A model generated the notes under the pieces. That model was not told where the DNA came from. It did no database searches and saw only the letters and a program-made list of their open reading frames with translations. A stretch of 64,000 nt of DNA from positions 248,001 to 312,000 of the forward strand of contig NZ_JAUMKD010000006.1 of assembly GCF_030519475.1 (NCBI RefSeq), written 5' to 3'. The position numbers and the translations under genes were made by a program. Positions 36,953-46,880 of this stretch are shown in pieces. Position 1 is the stretch's first letter; every line of letters begins with the position of its first letter. The DNA comes from Micromonospora sp. C28SCA-DRY-2. Lineage in GTDB: Bacteria; Actinomycetota; Actinomycetes; Mycobacteriales; Micromonosporaceae.

Positions 36953-37037
36953 CACCAGAGTCAGCGTCGCCGGTACGCCGCGCCCCTGGGGGGCGTACGG
37001 TGTGCCGGACGTTGCGTGTCTGCCGGAGGAATGAACG

Positions 37038-38036
37038 TTGGACGTGTCCGGACTGGTGTGGGCGGGGACCCTCGTCGCACTGACCGCGATCCTGCTCGTC
37101 GACCTGCTGATCATCGGTCGGCGGCCGCACGAGCCGAGCGTGCGGGAATCCAGCCTGTGGGTGGGCTTCTACGTCGCCCTGGCGCTGATCTTCGGCGCCG
37201 GGGTGTGGCTCGCCTCCGGCCCGAGCGCGGCCGGCCAGTTCTACACCGGCTGGCTCACCGAGTACAGCCTCTCGGTGGACAACCTCTTCGTCTTCGTGAT
37301 CATCATGGCCCGCTTCGCGGTCCCCCGGCAGTACCAGCAGAAGGTGCTGCTCATCGGCATCGTGCTGGCGCTGGTCATGCGCGGCGGCTTCATCGCCGCC
37401 GGCGCGGCGCTGATCTCCCAGTTCTCCTGGGTCTTCTACATCTTCGGCGCGTTCCTCATCTACACCGCCGTCAACCTGGCCCGGCAGGGTGAGCCGGACG
37501 AGGACGAGTTCACCGAGAACGTGCTGATCCGCTGGAGCCGCAAGGCGCTGCCGATCTCCAAGGACTACGACGGCGCGAAGCTCACCACGCACGAGAACGG
37601 CCGGCGGTTGTTCACCCCGATGCTGGTGGTCATGATCGCGATCGGCACCACCGACCTGATCTTCGCGCTCGACTCGATCCCGGCCATCTTCGGCATCACC
37701 CAGGAGCCGTACCTGGTCTTCACCGCGAACGTGTTCGCGCTGATGGGGCTGCGGCAGCTCTACTTCCTGCTGGGCGGCCTGCTGGACCGGCTGATCTACC
37801 TCAGCTACGGGCTGGCCGTGGTGCTCGGCTTCATCGGCGTCAAGCTGGTGCTGGAGGCGTTGGCCGACAACAACCTGCCGTTCATCAACAACGGCGAGCA
37901 CGTGGGCTGGGCCCCGCACATCCCGATCTGGCTCTCCCTGACGGTCATCCTCGGCACCCTGCTGGTGGCGACCATCGCCAGCCTGGTGAAGTCGTCCCGG
38001 GACCGGCGCCGGGTGCTGGCCGAGGCGCGCCGGTGA
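37038..38036 (+). CDS. TerC-family manganese exporter
   Basis: 332-residue membrane protein with about eight helices. The two TerC signature regions are EYSLSVDNLFVFVIIMARF and GTTDLIFALDSIPAIFGIT, each with the acidic and Asn/Ser residues thought to carry the metal. The TTG start at 37038 follows GGAGGA (37025-37030) at 7 nt; a GTG two codons later is possible. It is controlled by the upstream manganese riboswitch, so it most likely exports Mn2+ when the metal is in excess (as Bacillus MeeF/MeeY and the Alx group do) rather than conferring tellurite resistance. Confidence 0.93.
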   Translation: MDVSGLVWAGTLVALTAILLVDLLIIGRRPHEPSVRESSLWVGFYVALALIFGAGVWLASGPSAAGQFYTGWLTEYSLSVDNLFVFVIIMARFAVPRQYQQKVLLIGIVLALVMRGGFIAAGAALISQFSWVFYIFGAFLIYTAVNLARQGEPDEDEFTENVLIRWSRKALPISKDYDGAKLTTHENGRRLFTPMLVVMIAIGTTDLIFALDSIPAIFGITQEPYLVFTANVFALMGLRQLYFLLGGLLDRLIYLSYGLAVVLGFIGVKLVLEALADNNLPFINNGEHVGWAPHIPIWLSLTVILGTLLVATIASLVKSSRDRRRVLAEARR

Positions 38037-38068
38037 CCGCGCGCCGCTGAGGCGGGCCGAGACGTGAA

Positions 38069-38100
38069 CGAGGGGCGCTCCCACCCGGGAGCGCCCCTCG
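38069..38100. terminator. Bidirectional hairpin after terC
   Basis: A perfect 14-bp stem (38069-38082 with 38087-38100) with loop ACCC between terC and the convergent NlpC/P60 gene. No T-run is present. Confidence 0.7.
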
Positions 38101-38115
38101 GCCGTACGGGGTGGG

Positions 38116-39033
38116 TCAGACCCGGTGCGCGCCGACCAGGGTGGCGGTGCGGTCGGCGGGCAGCCGCTCCTCCAGCACCCGCCGCCGCCGGTAGCAGGCG
38201 TGCAGCATCCGGCGGTCGTCGCCGGGGCGCGGCGCGGCGGTGACGATGCCGATGTGGTGGATCTTGCGGCCCGGGCGGGCGAAGAAGTAGAGGTCGCCGG
38301 GGCGTTCCGCGCCCAGCGGTACCGGGGTGGTCGCCTGGGCCTGGTCGTCGGCGTCGCGGGGGAGCACCACCCCGAACCGCCGCCAGGCCAGGTGCACCAG
38401 CCCGGAGCAGTCGATCCCGTACGCCGACACCCCGCCCCAGATGTAGACGACGTCGAGCAGCCGGGCGGCGACGGCGAGCACGTCGCCGGCCGTCGGCGGC
38501 GTGCTGGGCACCGGGACGGCGTGCGTGGCGGGCAGCCAGAGCGGGTCGGGGTGCCCGGGGGCGTGCACCGGGCGCCAGCCGTCGACGGGGGGTCCGGCCG
38601 GGGTCAGCCGGGTGCCGAGGATCACGTCGGGGAGGACCACCTCGCCGTCCGGCGTGGACCGCAGCGCGGTGACGGTGGCGTCGACCACCAGCGGGTCGGC
38701 GTGGGTCGCCGGGCCGGCCGGGGCGAGCTGGTCGGCCGGCAGCCAGCCGGGGTAGCCGCGCGGGTCGAGCTTGGCCGCCGGCTGCTGCACCGCCACCACG
38801 TGCGCCCAGCCGTCCGGGCGCAGCTCGGTGACGAGCACCCGCTCGCCGAGCAGCAGCTGGCTCAGCACGCAGTCACCGACCTGCTGGTCGGTGTTCATGC
38901 CGGAGATCCAGGCCGGGATGTCGGTGCGCGCGGCGAGGGCGGGCCGGTCGATCGGGCGTACCGCCTCGGGGGAGGTCCACAGGGTCGCGACGGCGACCCG
39001 GACCACGGCCTCGCGGCCCGGTTGCAGCTCCAC
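38116..39033 (-). CDS. NlpC/P60 murein-peptide hydrolase with SH3-like domains
   Basis: 305 residues. The C-terminal third is an NlpC/P60 cysteine peptidase: catalytic Cys in YGIDCSGLVHLAWRRFG and His in IHHIGIV, with LYFFARPG before it. The N-terminal two thirds hold two SH3-like regions (WAHVVAVQQPAAKLDPRGYPGWLPADQL is typical of the first). No signal peptide is seen, so it acts in the cytoplasm. This is the YkfC architecture: gamma-D-glutamyl-diamino acid endopeptidase. The neighbouring dipeptide epimerase (YkfB-like) supports this role in murein peptide recycling. The GTG at 39033 follows GAGGTGGGGG; a longer reading to 39096 is rejected. Confidence 0.88.
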   Translation of the reverse strand: MELQPGREAVVRVAVATLWTSPEAVRPIDRPALAARTDIPAWISGMNTDQQVGDCVLSQLLLGERVLVTELRPDGWAHVVAVQQPAAKLDPRGYPGWLPADQLAPAGPATHADPLVVDATVTALRSTPDGEVVLPDVILGTRLTPAGPPVDGWRPVHAPGHPDPLWLPATHAVPVPSTPPTAGDVLAVAARLLDVVYIWGGVSAYGIDCSGLVHLAWRRFGVVLPRDADDQAQATTPVPLGAERPGDLYFFARPGRKIHHIGIVTAAPRPGDDRRMLHACYRRRRVLEERLPADRTATLVGAHRV

Positions 39034-39092
39034 GGTCCACCCCCACCTCGCGCCGCCTGTCACCGCGACCCTATGAAAGATTCCAACGACCA

Positions 39093-40190
39093 TCAACCAC
39101 GTGACTGCACTTTTGCTTCAGTAACGGAGCTGATCCCGAGGCCCGGCGCGTCCGGCAGCAGCACGGTGGCGCCCTCGTACCGGATCCCGTCGCGCACCGG
39201 TGACCAGGCCAGCCACCAGGCGGCGTCCAGGTCGGAGACGGCGGTGGTGCGGTAGGCGGCGACCAGGCTCGCGGCCGCCCCGATGCCCACCTGGCTCTCC
39301 ATCATGGATCCGACGATGGTGCCGAGGCCGTGCGCGGCGGCCAGGTCGAGCAGCGTCCGGGCCGGGTGCAGGCCGCCGCACTTGGCGAGCTTGACGTTGA
39401 CCATGTCGGCCGCGCGGCGGCGGATCACCTCGACCAGGTCGCGTACGCCGAAAACCGCCTCGTCGGCGAGGATCGGCACCTGCACCCGGTCGCTGACCCA
39501 GGCCAGCCCGTCCAGGTCCCAGCGGGGCACCGGCTGCTCGACCAGTTCCACGTCCAGGCCGGCGTCCTCGATGCCGCGGATCACCCGGACCGCCTCGCGC
39601 GGGGTCCAGCCCTGGTTGGCGTCCAGCCGGATCCGTACCCCGTTGCCGACGGCGGCGCGTACCGCCCGGACCCGCTCCAGGTCGCCGGCGGCGTCGGTGC
39701 CCACCTTGAGCTTGAGCACCCCGAAGCCCTCGGCCGTGCGCTGCCGGGCCGCGGCGGCCAGGTCCACGGCGTCGCCGGCGGCGAGCGTGACGTCCGTGGG
39801 CACCCGCAGGGTGGTGCCGCCGAGCAGCCGCACCAGCGGTACGCCGAGCCGTCGGGCGGCCAGGTCGTGCAGCGCCACGTCGACGGCGGCCTTGGCGGCC
39901 TCGTTGCCGGCCACCGCGCGCTGCACCTCGGCGCAGCGGGCGACCAGGTCGTCCGGGTCCCGGCCGGTGAGCATCGGCCCGAGCAGGTCCCGGACGCAGG
40001 CCTCGGCGCCGGCCACCGAGGCGCCGGTGACCTGCCAGACCTGCGGCGCCTCGCCGAAACCGGACCGGCCGTCGCCGTCGACCAGCTCGACGACCAGGGT
40101 CTCGACGGTGGTGGTCCGGCGCAACGCGGTGACGAACGGGGTGTGTAAGGGGGCGCTGAGCCGGTGGGTGCGTACCGCGGCGATCGTCAT
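39093..40190 (-). CDS. Dipeptide epimerase (L-Ala-D/L-Glu epimerase type)
   Basis: 365-residue enolase-superfamily enzyme. The catalytic lysine pair is KLKVG in the second barrel strand and VNVKLAKCGG. The metal ligands are in RLDANQGW, VELVEQPVP and PILADEAVF (Asp, Glu, Asp), and GSMMESQVGIGAAASLVAA is the usual C-terminal strand. It converts L-Ala-D-Glu, released from peptidoglycan, to L-Ala-L-Glu so that peptidases can use it. The ATG at 40190 lies 7 nt after a TAGGGT -10 box (40198-40203), so it is probably leaderless. The longer open frame to 40685 is rejected. The NlpC/P60 gene follows 59 nt downstream. Confidence 0.9.
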   Translation of the reverse strand: MTIAAVRTHRLSAPLHTPFVTALRRTTTVETLVVELVDGDGRSGFGEAPQVWQVTGASVAGAEACVRDLLGPMLTGRDPDDLVARCAEVQRAVAGNEAAKAAVDVALHDLAARRLGVPLVRLLGGTTLRVPTDVTLAAGDAVDLAAAARQRTAEGFGVLKLKVGTDAAGDLERVRAVRAAVGNGVRIRLDANQGWTPREAVRVIRGIEDAGLDVELVEQPVPRWDLDGLAWVSDRVQVPILADEAVFGVRDLVEVIRRRAADMVNVKLAKCGGLHPARTLLDLAAAHGLGTIVGSMMESQVGIGAAASLVAAYRTTAVSDLDAAWWLAWSPVRDGIRYEGATVLLPDAPGLGISSVTEAKVQSRG

Positions 40191-40314
40191 GTGCGGCACC
40201 CTATATGCGCAGGGTTGGCGACAGGGGAGGCCGGATGAGCCAGGGTCACCGGGCGGGTCATCGACGCGGCGCGGCGAGGTGTCGCGCCGGCGGCGAGTGG
40301 AGCGGGGCGGCGGC

Positions 40315-41112
40315 GTGAGCGAGCGGGACTGGGCACTGGTGGGCGCGCCGAACGCGCGTGACCTCGGCGGCATGGTCGGCGCCGGTGGCCGGCGGGTGCG
40401 GCCCGGGGTGCTGATCCGTACCCCGGCGCTGGGCCGGCTGACCGACGAGGACCTGCCGGTGCTGGCCAAGCTCGGCCCGGCCTGCGTGATCGACCTGCGG
40501 CACCACTCGGAGCAGGCGGTCGCCCCGCCGGACCGGCTGCCCGGCGAGCCGCGGGTGCTGCACCTGCCGGTGCACGACGCGGAGCACCCGGTCTTCACGT
40601 ACGTCTCGGCGGTGCTGCTCGGCCACGACCTGGCCGCGTACGCGGAACTGGCCCGGCAGGGCACGCCGGCGGCGATGGCGGCCATCTACCGCTGGTTCGT
40701 CACCGGGGCGGCGGCCCGGGCGAACTTCGCCGCGGCGGTGCGGGCGGCGGCCCGGCCGGAGAACCTGCCGTTGCTCTACCACTGCTCGGCCGGGAAGGAC
40801 CGCACCGGCTGGCTGACCGTGGTGCTGCTGCACGCGCTCGGCGTGGACGAGGCGGTGATCCGGGCCGACTACCTGGCGAACAACCCGCTGACGGCGAGCC
40901 TGCGGGAGGTGATCCTGGAGGCCATGCGGCAGCGGCAGCCCGCGCTGGACGAGGCGGCCGTGCGGCCGGTGCTGGAGGTGCGCCCCGAGTACCTCGACGC
41001 GGCGTACGGGGAGGTGCGCCGGGTGCACGGCTCGTTCGGGGCGTACCTGCGCGACGGGCTCGGGCTGACCGACGAGCTCATCGGGTCGCTGCGGGCGCAC
41101 CTGCTGGAGTGA
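40315..41112 (+). CDS. Tyrosine/serine-type protein phosphatase
   Basis: 265 residues of the Y_phosphatase3 (PtpB/IphP-like) family. The P-loop is YHCSAGKDRTGW, with Cys and Arg in the CX5R spacing and the Lys-Asp typical of dual-specificity or phosphoinositide-active members. The N-terminal GAPNARDLGGM and VIDLRHHSEQA are the other family marks. No signal peptide is seen. The GTG at 40315 follows GGAG. Its last 35 nt overlap the end of the convergent lysoplasmalogenase-like gene. Confidence 0.9.
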   Translation: MSERDWALVGAPNARDLGGMVGAGGRRVRPGVLIRTPALGRLTDEDLPVLAKLGPACVIDLRHHSEQAVAPPDRLPGEPRVLHLPVHDAEHPVFTYVSAVLLGHDLAAYAELARQGTPAAMAAIYRWFVTGAAARANFAAAVRAAARPENLPLLYHCSAGKDRTGWLTVVLLHALGVDEAVIRADYLANNPLTASLREVILEAMRQRQPALDEAAVRPVLEVRPEYLDAAYGEVRRVHGSFGAYLRDGLGLTDELIGSLRAHLLE

Positions 41113-41779
41113 CCGGCGCCGGGTGCGGTGTGTCGCGGGCGGCCCAGCCGGTGACGATCAGGGCCTGCCCGGCGGCGTAGGTCGCCATCACCCAGATGGG
41201 CGGGCCGGGCAGGGTGGCCACCTCGGCCACGCCGGTCGCGATGAGCAGGTCGGAGCCGAGGAAGAGGGCGCCGCCGACGCCGACCCGCCAGCCGTGTGCC
41301 GCGGCGGTGGTGGCCATGGCGGCCAGCGCGACCGCGTAGCCGGCGACCGGCACCGCCAGCCCGGCGTCGGCGAGCCCGTCCCACATCCAGGCCAGCGCGG
41401 CGACGGTCAGCACCGCGTACGCCACGGCGACGGCCAGCAGCGGCGGGCGGCGCAGCGCGGTCGCCGCGCCGGCGCGGGTGAAGGCCGCGATGTAGCAGAG
41501 GTGCGCGGCGAGGAAGAGCGCCATGCCGGTGAGGAAGGCGGCGGTGCCGTCGCCGAGCAGCGCGACGTCGCCGCCGGTGGAGAAGGCCAGCGCGGCGAGG
41601 ACCAGCCGGGTCGGTGCGACGCCGCGGTCGGCGGCGACCCGCCAGAGGTACGCGGCCAGCAGCGGCATCAGCAGCGGCTTGCTGAGCAGCACGCCGAGGT
41701 CGCTGCCGGTGGCGTTGGCGAGCAGGTTCGCCGCGGTGGCCACGACGAAGGCGGTCAGGATGGTGCGGCTGCGGGGCAT
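41078..41779 (-). CDS. YhhN-family (lysoplasmalogenase-like) membrane protein
   Basis: 233 residues with about eight hydrophobic segments. Typical positions are SKPLLMPLLAAYL, ALAFSTGGDVALLGDG, FLAAHLCYIAAF, LFLGSDLLIATG and YAAGQALIVTGW, with the conserved Asp residues in the GGD and GSD motifs. Family members cleave the vinyl-ether bond of lysoplasmalogens or are of unknown function. The ATG at 41779 follows GGAGGA; a longer frame to 41836 is rejected. Its 3' end overlaps that of the phosphatase gene. Confidence 0.88.
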   Translation of the reverse strand: MPRSRTILTAFVVATAANLLANATGSDLGVLLSKPLLMPLLAAYLWRVAADRGVAPTRLVLAALAFSTGGDVALLGDGTAAFLTGMALFLAAHLCYIAAFTRAGAATALRRPPLLAVAVAYAVLTVAALAWMWDGLADAGLAVPVAGYAVALAAMATTAAAHGWRVGVGGALFLGSDLLIATGVAEVATLPGPPIWVMATYAAGQALIVTGWAARDTPHPAPVTPAGAPAATR

Positions 41780-41940
41780 CGGCGGCTCCTCCGGGGGGTG
41801 GCCAGCAGCGTAGGCGGTGCGGCGGCCGCAGGCCATCCGCCGGAGCGAGGGTTGTGCCGCGATGCGGTGCGGGTCGGTGCCGGGCGAGCCGGCGGCGCGG
41901 TCCGGGTCGTCGGTGCGGGTGCGCCGCCGGGCTGTCGTCG

Positions 41941-42090
41941 GGGTGCGCCGGCGGGTTGGCCGGCGGTGTGAGGTGCGCCGCCGGGTTGGCCGGCGGTGCC
42001 GGGTGCGCCGGCGGGTTATCCGGCGGTGCCGGGTGCGCCGTCGGGTTGGCCGGCGGTGTCGTATGCGCCGTCGGGTTGGCCGGCGGCGCG
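41941..42090. repeat. Five tandem 30-bp repeats at the 3' end of a beta-lactamase-like gene
   Basis: Units start at 41941, 41971, 42001, 42031 and 42061, each near GTGCGCCGNCGGGTTGGCC followed by GGCGGTGN. A degenerate partial copy lies at 41917-41940. The period is exactly 30 bp (10 codons). The gene's stop codon lies in the third unit. Confidence 0.88.
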
Positions 42091-42948
42091 GAGGTCGTGG
42101 CGGGCGGCCCAGACGGCGGCGGAGATGTCGGCGATCAGGCGGCAGGCGTCGTCCTCGACCTCCTCGCCGGTGGGGCCGCCGTCGGCGAGGTCGGTGGTGG
42201 TGCAGACGACCACCGCGTACGGGGGCGCGTCGGCGGGGAAGACCACGCCGGCGCCGTGGCGCACCCCGCGCACCCAGCCGTTCTTGTGCGCGATCCGGGT
42301 GCCCGGGGGCAGCCCGGCGGCGAGGTCCTCGCGGTGTTCCTGGGCGAAGAGCACGTCGAGCATGGCGGCGCAGTCGGCGGGGGAGGCCAGCGGGCCGGGC
42401 CGGGTGGCGCCGGTGGCCAGCGCGCCGAGCAGGGCGGCCAGGTCGGCGGCGGTGACCAGGTTGGTGATGCCGGCGTCGCGGGCGGCGAAGTCCTCGATGC
42501 CGCGCCCGGTGACCGCGTTCCGGGCCCCGGCGAGGGTCCAGACCTCGGCGACGGCGGGCAGGCCGACGTGGCCGATGACCAGGTTGGTGGCGAGGTTGCT
42601 GGAGCGCACGATCATCCGGTGGGCGAGCCAGCGCAGCGTGGCGGTGCCGCCGATCCGGTCCCAGACGGCGTCGTCGTTGTCGTAGTGCTGGGCGCAGGTG
42701 AAGCGGGGAGCGCCCGGCAGCGCCGAGTCGAACGAGTTGCGCACCGGGACCGGGGCGTCCAGGTCGAGGGTGCCGGCCTCGGCGGCCCGGTGCAGGGCGG
42801 CGAGCACGCCGACCTTCATGGTGCTGGCCGCGTAGTGGGTGGCGTCGGGCAGCCGGGTCCAGGTCGGCGCCGCGTCGAGCCGGCCGACGTACGCCGAGAC
42901 GGTGCCGGGCACCCGGTCCAGTCGGGCGTCGAGGTCATCCCAGGTCAT
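42016..42948 (-). CDS. Class A beta-lactamase / DD-peptidase-like serine hydrolase
   Basis: 310 residues without a signal peptide. The active-site motifs are visible: STMK (42-45, SxxK with the catalytic serine), SSN in VRSSNLATN (the SDN position) and HKNG (KTG position, with Asn for Thr). So the fold is that of penicillin-binding serine hydrolases, but the last motif is changed. Cytoplasmic location and altered motifs argue against resistance; its substrate is unknown. The C-terminal tail is built from decapeptide repeats of the form AGQPDGAxxT. The ATG lies 7 nt after TACGGT (42956-42961), so it is probably leaderless. Confidence 0.82.
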   Translation of the reverse strand: MTWDDLDARLDRVPGTVSAYVGRLDAAPTWTRLPDATHYAASTMKVGVLAALHRAAEAGTLDLDAPVPVRNSFDSALPGAPRFTCAQHYDNDDAVWDRIGGTATLRWLAHRMIVRSSNLATNLVIGHVGLPAVAEVWTLAGARNAVTGRGIEDFAARDAGITNLVTAADLAALLGALATGATRPGPLASPADCAAMLDVLFAQEHREDLAAGLPPGTRIAHKNGWVRGVRHGAGVVFPADAPPYAVVVCTTTDLADGGPTGEEVEDDACRLIADISAAVWAARHDLRAAGQPDGAYDTAGQPDGAPGTAG

Positions 42949-43047
42949 GCCGGTGACCGTAGCCGATGACCGGATCGGCGCCGGCGGCGGACGACCCGGC
43001 ACGCGGTCAAGTCGGCGGCGGGTGGTCGCGCGATTCGCGGTGGCGGC

Positions 43048-44016
43048 TCAGCGCAGCGCGGCGTCGCCGAGCGGCGTACGCCGGTAGCGGATCTCGTGCC
43101 GGTGCCGTTCCCCGGTGACGAACCCGGCGTCGCGCAGCACCGTCAGGTGCTCGGAGACCGTGCCGGCGGCCAGCGCGTGGCGGTGGGCCAGCGTGGTCGT
43201 GCTGGCCGGCTCGTCGAGGCTGACCAGCAGCGCCGCCCGGGTCCGGCCGATCAGCCGACCCAGCGCCGCGTGCCGGTCGGTGGGCTGCGGCTGCCAGAGC
43301 GTGCCGAGCCCACGCGCCGGATAGATCACCGTGGGCTGCCACGGCGGGTCCACGATGACGACGACCTGGTCCCACTTGAAGGCGCTGGGCACCAGCACGA
43401 GCCCCTCGCCGCGCAGCTCGCGGTGCTCGTCGTCGCCGTAGTCGCGGGTCAGCAGGCCGTTGTGCCAGCGCAGTCGGGGATGCAGTTCGGCGAAGAGCCG
43501 GTCCAAGCCGCCCTCGGCGAGGCGTCGGGTCTGGAAGCCCACGTCGGCGTCGAGCAGCCCGCGTACGGTCGGCCAGATCGGTTCGACCAGCACCTCCCAG
43601 GCCCGCCGGACGAGGGCGACCAGCGTCCGGAGCACCACTGCCGGGTCGCCCAGCAGCAGCCGGCCGGTCGCCGACTCGGCCGCGCCGGGAGTGTCCGCCA
43701 GTGATCGTCGTACCTCCGCGCGCACCCGGTCAGGGTCGGTGGCGGCCACGGCGGCGAGTTCGTCGGCGAACCGGGCGTGCGGGCTGATCGGTGGCGGCGA
43801 GAGGAAGTCGGGGGTGTAGCCCCGCCGCGGCTGGAGCAGGGTGATCGGCCGCAGGTCGAGGTCCCGCGTGTCGAGGGTGTCGAGCCAGCGGCGGTGGGGG
43901 CCGGCACCCTCGCGTGGGGAGAGCAGGCGCACCGCGAACAACGTCTCGAGAAGGGGCGAGCTGGCGAAGCGGCAGCGCAGCAGGTCGGCGGGGCTGAACC
44001 GCAGGGTCACCGCCAT
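43048..44016 (-). CDS. ArsR-like winged-helix regulator with DUF5937 domain
   Basis: 322 residues. The N-terminal 230 residues form the DUF5937-type sensor: VTLRFSPADLLRCRFASSPLLETLFAVRLL is its usual start. The C-terminal 90 residues are an ArsR-type winged helix (TRAALLVSLDEPASTTTLAHRHALAAGTVSEHLTVLRDAGFVTGERHRHEIRYRRT in pattern, quoted only in part as LAAGTVSEHLTVLRDAGF). The ATG at 44016 follows GGAGGG at 8 nt. Signal and targets unknown; it diverges from the TPR gene. Confidence 0.82.
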   Translation of the reverse strand: MAVTLRFSPADLLRCRFASSPLLETLFAVRLLSPREGAGPHRRWLDTLDTRDLDLRPITLLQPRRGYTPDFLSPPPISPHARFADELAAVAATDPDRVRAEVRRSLADTPGAAESATGRLLLGDPAVVLRTLVALVRRAWEVLVEPIWPTVRGLLDADVGFQTRRLAEGGLDRLFAELHPRLRWHNGLLTRDYGDDEHRELRGEGLVLVPSAFKWDQVVVIVDPPWQPTVIYPARGLGTLWQPQPTDRHAALGRLIGRTRAALLVSLDEPASTTTLAHRHALAAGTVSEHLTVLRDAGFVTGERHRHEIRYRRTPLGDAALR

Positions 44017-44128
44017 CCGCTCCACCCTCCGCCGGAAGATTCGGCGGTCGCCGAATCACTGGCGGCGACGGTACCAGCGCTCGCAGAGTGCCTTCCGCCT
44101 GGACCGACGACTGACGAGGAGAACGACG

Positions 44129-44634
44129 ATGAACCCGAGCGCCGACTGGGAGCAGCGCAGCGCGGAGCTGTGGGCGTCCTTCAACGCGGCACCCGACGAC
44201 TGGGACGCGGAGGAGTTCCGCGGGCGGGTCGGCGCCCTCGCCGACGAGTTGGGCCCGGATCATCCGGTGGCGGCGTTCGAGCGGGCCTGCGCCTGGGACT
44301 CCACCGGTCACTCGGACCGGGCGGTCCCGCTCTACCGCAGGGCGCTGGAACTGGGCATCGACGGCATCCGCCGGCGCCGCTCGGTGATCCAGTTGGCCAG
44401 TTCGTTGCGGAACATCGGGCAGGCCGCGGAGAGCGTCCGGCTGCTGACCGAGGAGCGCGAGCGCGGCTCGGACGAGCTCGACGACGCGGTCAGCGCGACG
44501 CTCGCGCTGGCGCTGACCAGCGTCGGCCGGGAGCGGGAGGCGGTGTCGATCGCCGTCGGCGCGCTCGCCCAGCACCTGCCGCGCTACCAGCGGTCGATGG
44601 CCAACTACGCCCGGCTCCTGGTCGAGCCCACCTG
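44129..44634 (+). CDS. Small tetratricopeptide-type protein
   Basis: 168 residues, mostly helical. It resembles a single-unit tetratricopeptide protein: HPVAAFERACAWDSTGHSDRAVPLYRRALELG is a full TPR pair, and SVIQLASSLRNIGQAAESVRLL the next. Such soluble proteins are common beside regulators in actinomycetes and probably mediate protein contacts. GAGGAG precedes the ATG. It diverges from the DUF5937 regulator with about 110 nt between them. Confidence 0.82.
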
Positions 44635-44635
44635 A

Positions 44636-44875
44636 CCGGCCGAACGGGCTGGTCGCGGTGCGGCCGTCCCGACTGGGGCCGGGGGAGGTGCGGCCGTCCG
44701 GCCGGGGGGCCGGGGGGAGGTGTGGCCGGCCGGCCAGGGCCGGTCAGTGTGTTGCCGGCCGGCCGGAACCGGTCGGAGTGTTGCCGTCCGGCCGGGGCCG
44801 GAGGAGGGGCGGCGACGAGGCCGGGGCCGGCCCGCGCGTGGCGGACCGGCCCCGGTCGGTCGGTGCGGTGGCCGC
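44636..44875. other. GC-rich intergenic region with short imperfect repeats
   Basis: About 240 nt after the TPR gene, between convergent genes. It holds two adjacent units of the type GT(G/C)GGA/AGTGTTGCCG(G/T)CCGGCCGG near 44740-44800 and several GGTGCGGCCGTCC copies. No gene is supported. Confidence 0.5.
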
Positions 44876-46753
<1,878 letters not shown>

Positions 46754-46880
46754 ACTCTCCTGTCTGCGGTTGCCGGGGTCGGGTCGGGGTCAACCCCCAG
46801 ATGGCCCCGGTCTGTGGCGAAACTGCTGTCCCAGCCGTCCGGACGGCTGGCATGCTGACCCTCGTGTTCATGGGGGCCGA

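Noticed and set aside
37038..38036. Tellurium resistance determinant
   Set aside because: TerC homology alone does not imply tellurite resistance; no other ter genes are present and the manganese riboswitch points to Mn2+ export.
41941..42090. CRISPR array
   Set aside because: The 30-bp units are directly adjacent with no unique spacers and no cas genes are present; this is a coding tandem repeat.
42016..42948. Antibiotic-resistance beta-lactamase
   Set aside because: No signal peptide, the KTG motif reads KNG, and the context gives no resistance genes; kept as a beta-lactamase-fold serine hydrolase.
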